From Minisyncoccota bacterium (GTDB lineage: Bacteria; Patescibacteriota; Microgenomatia; PFEM01; JAFGMK01), in the NCBI GenBank assembly GCA_016927565.1, contig JAFGMK010000006.1, positions 101,942-150,754 on the forward strand: DNA of 48,813 nucleotides. Reading direction: 5' to 3'. Below are positions 46,773 through 48,813 of the stretch, piece after piece. The position numbers and the translations under genes were made by a program. The notes beneath the pieces are model-generated. The model did no database searches and was not told the origin of the DNA. It saw only the letters and a list, made by a program, of their open reading frames with translations. Each line of letters begins with the position of its first letter. Position 1 is the stretch's first letter.

Positions 46773-46796
46773 GATCATGACGCCATTGTCATGATC
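46773..46796. repeat. Perfect 9-bp inverted repeat at the edge of the high-GC island
   Basis: GATCATGAC-GCCATT-GTCATGATC. Confidence 0.75.
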
Positions 46797-46827
46797 CTAG
46801 TCCCCCGGGGCTGGGGACGGAAAAGAC

Positions 46828-48177
46828 CTAGCGGCCTCCGATGGTGCCGAACATGCCGGCGGGCCAGGCCAGGAGACCGCGCGCTTGCAGGTCCTCCACG
46901 GTCAGGAGCGGGACTCCTGGGTTTGCCGCCTGCAACTCGGCGAGCTTGTTTTGGATCTGCCCGCAGCAGCCGAGGTGGATCACCCAGTATTCGCCGCCGG
47001 CAAGGACATCCCAACCACCCACGCGGTAGGGCCAGACGACCAAGAACTGGTCCTGACTCTGACCGGGTTGGTTAGTCCAGTGGAGGCCTACCACGAGCCC
47101 TTCGGGGATCTCCCAGGGGATGTCCACCTCAGGATCTCGACGAGCCCAGCTAAAGCCAGTCAGGCAGCTTTCTGGGTTATGGATCAACCCCATAGCGGCG
47201 AGTCCCTCAAAAGTGACAGGCGGAAGCGGGGAGGCGTCAAAGTCCGCCTGAACCTGGGTCTCACAGCCCAGAGCACGGCCCCAGTAAGCGCCACCACCAA
47301 GGATGTGCAAAACATCCGGATAAGCTGCCGGGTCAAGATTGACCACAGCGAGCTTATGCAGCGTTTGCGACTTCCCGTGCATATTCGTCCAGACTTCCAC
47401 GAATGCCGGGTTGGTAGTGGTGATTCCGAAGGCAGCGCATCCATTAATTGGCTCGACTTGGTCTTCCCAAATCACTGAGCAGGGCGCCAACGTCGGCGTG
47501 AGCGTAGCCGTTACCGTCGGCGTCAAGGTGGCCGTCGGAGTAACGGTCGGGGTGATCGTGGCCGTGGCCGTGGGGGTCATCGTTGCCGTGGCCGTGACCG
47601 TCGGGGAGACAGTCGAGGTCGGGGTGACCGTGACCGTCAGGGTCGGGGTGACCGTGGCCGTGGGGGTGATTGTCGCCGTCGGCGTCGGCATGAGCGTCGC
47701 CGTCGGCTCAGTTGTGGCCGTGGGAGACCCCGGTGTGCCCTCGGGAAGCTGATAGAGAACCAGCGGCAGGGCAACGCGCTCACCGCGGACTACGATCCTG
47801 ACCTGGTCAACACCGCCTAGCGACCCGTCGCTGGCGACGAGGCGCAGCACATAAGTGCCAGCGACAGAAAACCACGCCCTCGTCACGGGCGATGTTCGGT
47901 CCTCCCAGGTGACCGTGCCAGGGCCGCTGACCTGCTGCCACTGAGAAGTGACTTGCCCGGGGGGGTTCGGCCGGCCGTCGTCAGTGACGGCACCGCTCAG
48001 CTGAGCGGCGTTCGGCCAAACGATCTCCCGGTTCGGCCCGGCAGAGACCGATGGTGGGGCGTTGAGGGGGGAGTCCCCCGCGCCGCCCACGGGCGAAACT
48101 GGCAGCAGGATTGCCACCAGCACGATTGTCGCTAACGCCACCAGGCCAGCGACAAAAACCCATTTTTGCGATTTCAT
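46828..48177 (-). CDS. Secreted/anchored protein with PKD-like domain, Pro-Thr repeat linker and C-terminal domain; Chloroflexota-like
   Basis: Signal/TM N-terminus, PPSVSAGPNREIVWPNAAQLSGAVTDDG...GTYVLRLVASDG, then PTATxTPT repeats; high GC relative to neighbours. Confidence 0.85.
   Translation of the reverse strand: MKSQKWVFVAGLVALATIVLVAILLPVSPVGGAGDSPLNAPPSVSAGPNREIVWPNAAQLSGAVTDDGRPNPPGQVTSQWQQVSGPGTVTWEDRTSPVTRAWFSVAGTYVLRLVASDGSLGGVDQVRIVVRGERVALPLVLYQLPEGTPGSPTATTEPTATLMPTPTATITPTATVTPTLTVTVTPTSTVSPTVTATATMTPTATATITPTVTPTATLTPTVTATLTPTLAPCSVIWEDQVEPINGCAAFGITTTNPAFVEVWTNMHGKSQTLHKLAVVNLDPAAYPDVLHILGGGAYWGRALGCETQVQADFDASPLPPVTFEGLAAMGLIHNPESCLTGFSWARRDPEVDIPWEIPEGLVVGLHWTNQPGQSQDQFLVVWPYRVGGWDVLAGGEYWVIHLGCCGQIQNKLAELQAANPGVPLLTVEDLQARGLLAWPAGMFGTIGGR
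47490..47730. repeat. Degenerate tandem repeat encoding the P-T-A/V-T linker
   Basis: Recurring GTGGCCGTGGGGGTGATCGT / GCCGTCGGCGT units. Confidence 0.8.
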
Positions 48178-48501
48178 TGTTCCTCCTCGGAACGAGGCCC
48201 TTGCTTTGGCGCAGGTTTCGACCTGCTAGGGCCGGCGGACCCTTCCCTCCCGTCGCGCTACGCTTTTATAGCCCCTGACTCCATATAGGAGGGGCACGCT
48301 GAAACACGCGGTCGGGACGGAGTCCTGGTAAGTTTTCTCTCGTCCAAAGGACGAGAAGCTTTATAAAGCAATTCAAGCCCTTACCCAGAGCGCTTGATAG
48401 ATAAAGAGGTAAACACCTGCAAGGCGGTCGCGGAGCCGCGTTTGTCGCGGCGGAGTCGACCTCCTTGGAGGTGAATTAGCAGAAAGCGCTTCTTGTTAAC
48501 T

Positions 48502-48538
48502 CACCTTCCAGGTGTAATATGCAGACACCTGGAAGGTG
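48502..48538. repeat. Double-palindrome repeat, perfect 14-bp arms
   Basis: CACCTTCCAGGTGT-AATATGCAG-ACACCTGGAAGGTG. Confidence 0.85.
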
Positions 48539-48632
48539 TTTTGTCGCCACCTTCTTCCGAGGTGTTTGGGCGCTTCCTGATTCCTTATCTACCTAACGCT
48601 CCGGGTAAGTTTGACTTACCACAAGGAGGAGA

Positions 48633-48725
48633 ATGTTTGTGAATATTGTCGCGCTTATCAAATCTTTAGAGCGTAACCGCTCATCACACCTCCGAGGAGT
48701 CCGTTCGGACACCTCGCAGGAGTAA
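48633..48725 (+). CDS. Possible small ORF (ATG 48633 or GTG 48639)
   Basis: SD AAGGAGGAG before MFVNIVALIKSLERNRSSHLRGVRSDTSQE; C-terminus encoded by a palindromic repeat. Confidence 0.3.
   Translation: MFVNIVALIKSLERNRSSHLRGVRSDTSQE
48693..48716. repeat. Long hairpin
   Basis: CGAGG-A-GTCCG-TT-CGGAC-A-CCTCG. Confidence 0.75.
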
Positions 48726-48813
48726 TTTCGCTCTTTTTGCCGCTCCCGGTGAGTATTTTTGGTAAATATAAAAAAGCGCATTTTCACCTGGCCACCCCAC
48801 ACTCCAAGGAGGC

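Noticed and set aside
47490-47730. Tandem repetitive DNA considered as a CRISPR array
   Set aside because: Units are degenerate, in-frame and without spacers; they encode the PTATPT linker.
46841-47752. Several plus-strand ORFs opposite the 449-aa protein (46841-47029, 46885-47478, 47339-47752)
   Set aside because: They are antisense shadows of a high-GC repetitive minus-strand gene; the V-A-V-G-V-T-V translations are the reverse strand of the PT-repeat linker.
48183-48330. 5' leader of the 449-aa gene resembling a c-di-GMP-I riboswitch (CGAA-capped hairpin followed by CCAAAGC)
   Set aside because: The nested hairpin GGCCCT-A-[GCAGGT-CGAA-ACCTGC]-GCCAAAGCA-AGGGCC lacks the GGGCAAACC side and proper spacing of the known class; only a cmsearch against RF01051 could rescue the idea.

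Overview
The window looks like a low-GC chromosomal segment of a Patescibacteria/CPR bacterium, probably Microgenomates-like. This is inferred from gene content, small proteins and the absence of rpmD/L30; no database search was possible. The backbone is one long minus-strand ribosomal-protein block: fusA-tuf-rpsJ // rplC-rplD-rplW-rplB-rpsS-rplV-rpsC-rplP-rpmC-rpsQ-rplN-rplX-rplE-rpsN-rpsH-rplF-rplR-rpsE-rplO-secY-adk-map-infA-rpmJ-rpsM-rpsK-rpsD-rpoA-rplQ-rplM-rpsI. Left of it lie recA, tRNA-Pro(GGG), a UvrA2-like ABC protein divergent from a MerR/GyrI-like regulator, murB, a DUF362 gene, a ferritin-like/superoxide reductase operon, elp3, mnmA and others. Right of it lie a large envelope membrane protein, a GT2 glycosyltransferase, and a high-GC gene of Chloroflexota-like character. 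The most interesting signals are: (1) a 23-bp operator (20/23 identical) placed identically relative to TTGACA-17-TAAA[C/G]T promoters of the DUF362 gene and the ferritin-like/superoxide reductase operon; (2) a RAYT/REP transposase element inserted between rpsJ and rplC, with REP-like sequence apparently inserted in frame in map; (3) a double-palindrome repeat family inside coding regions of envelope genes and around the high-GC island; (4) a MerR-type 19-bp-spacer operator/promoter giving a nearly leaderless uvrA-like gene; (5) candidate transcription-attenuation leaders before rplC and fusA; (6) a probable interphylum transfer or assembly chimera at about 46.8-48.3 kb. I found no clearly self-contained new defence or biosynthetic system.
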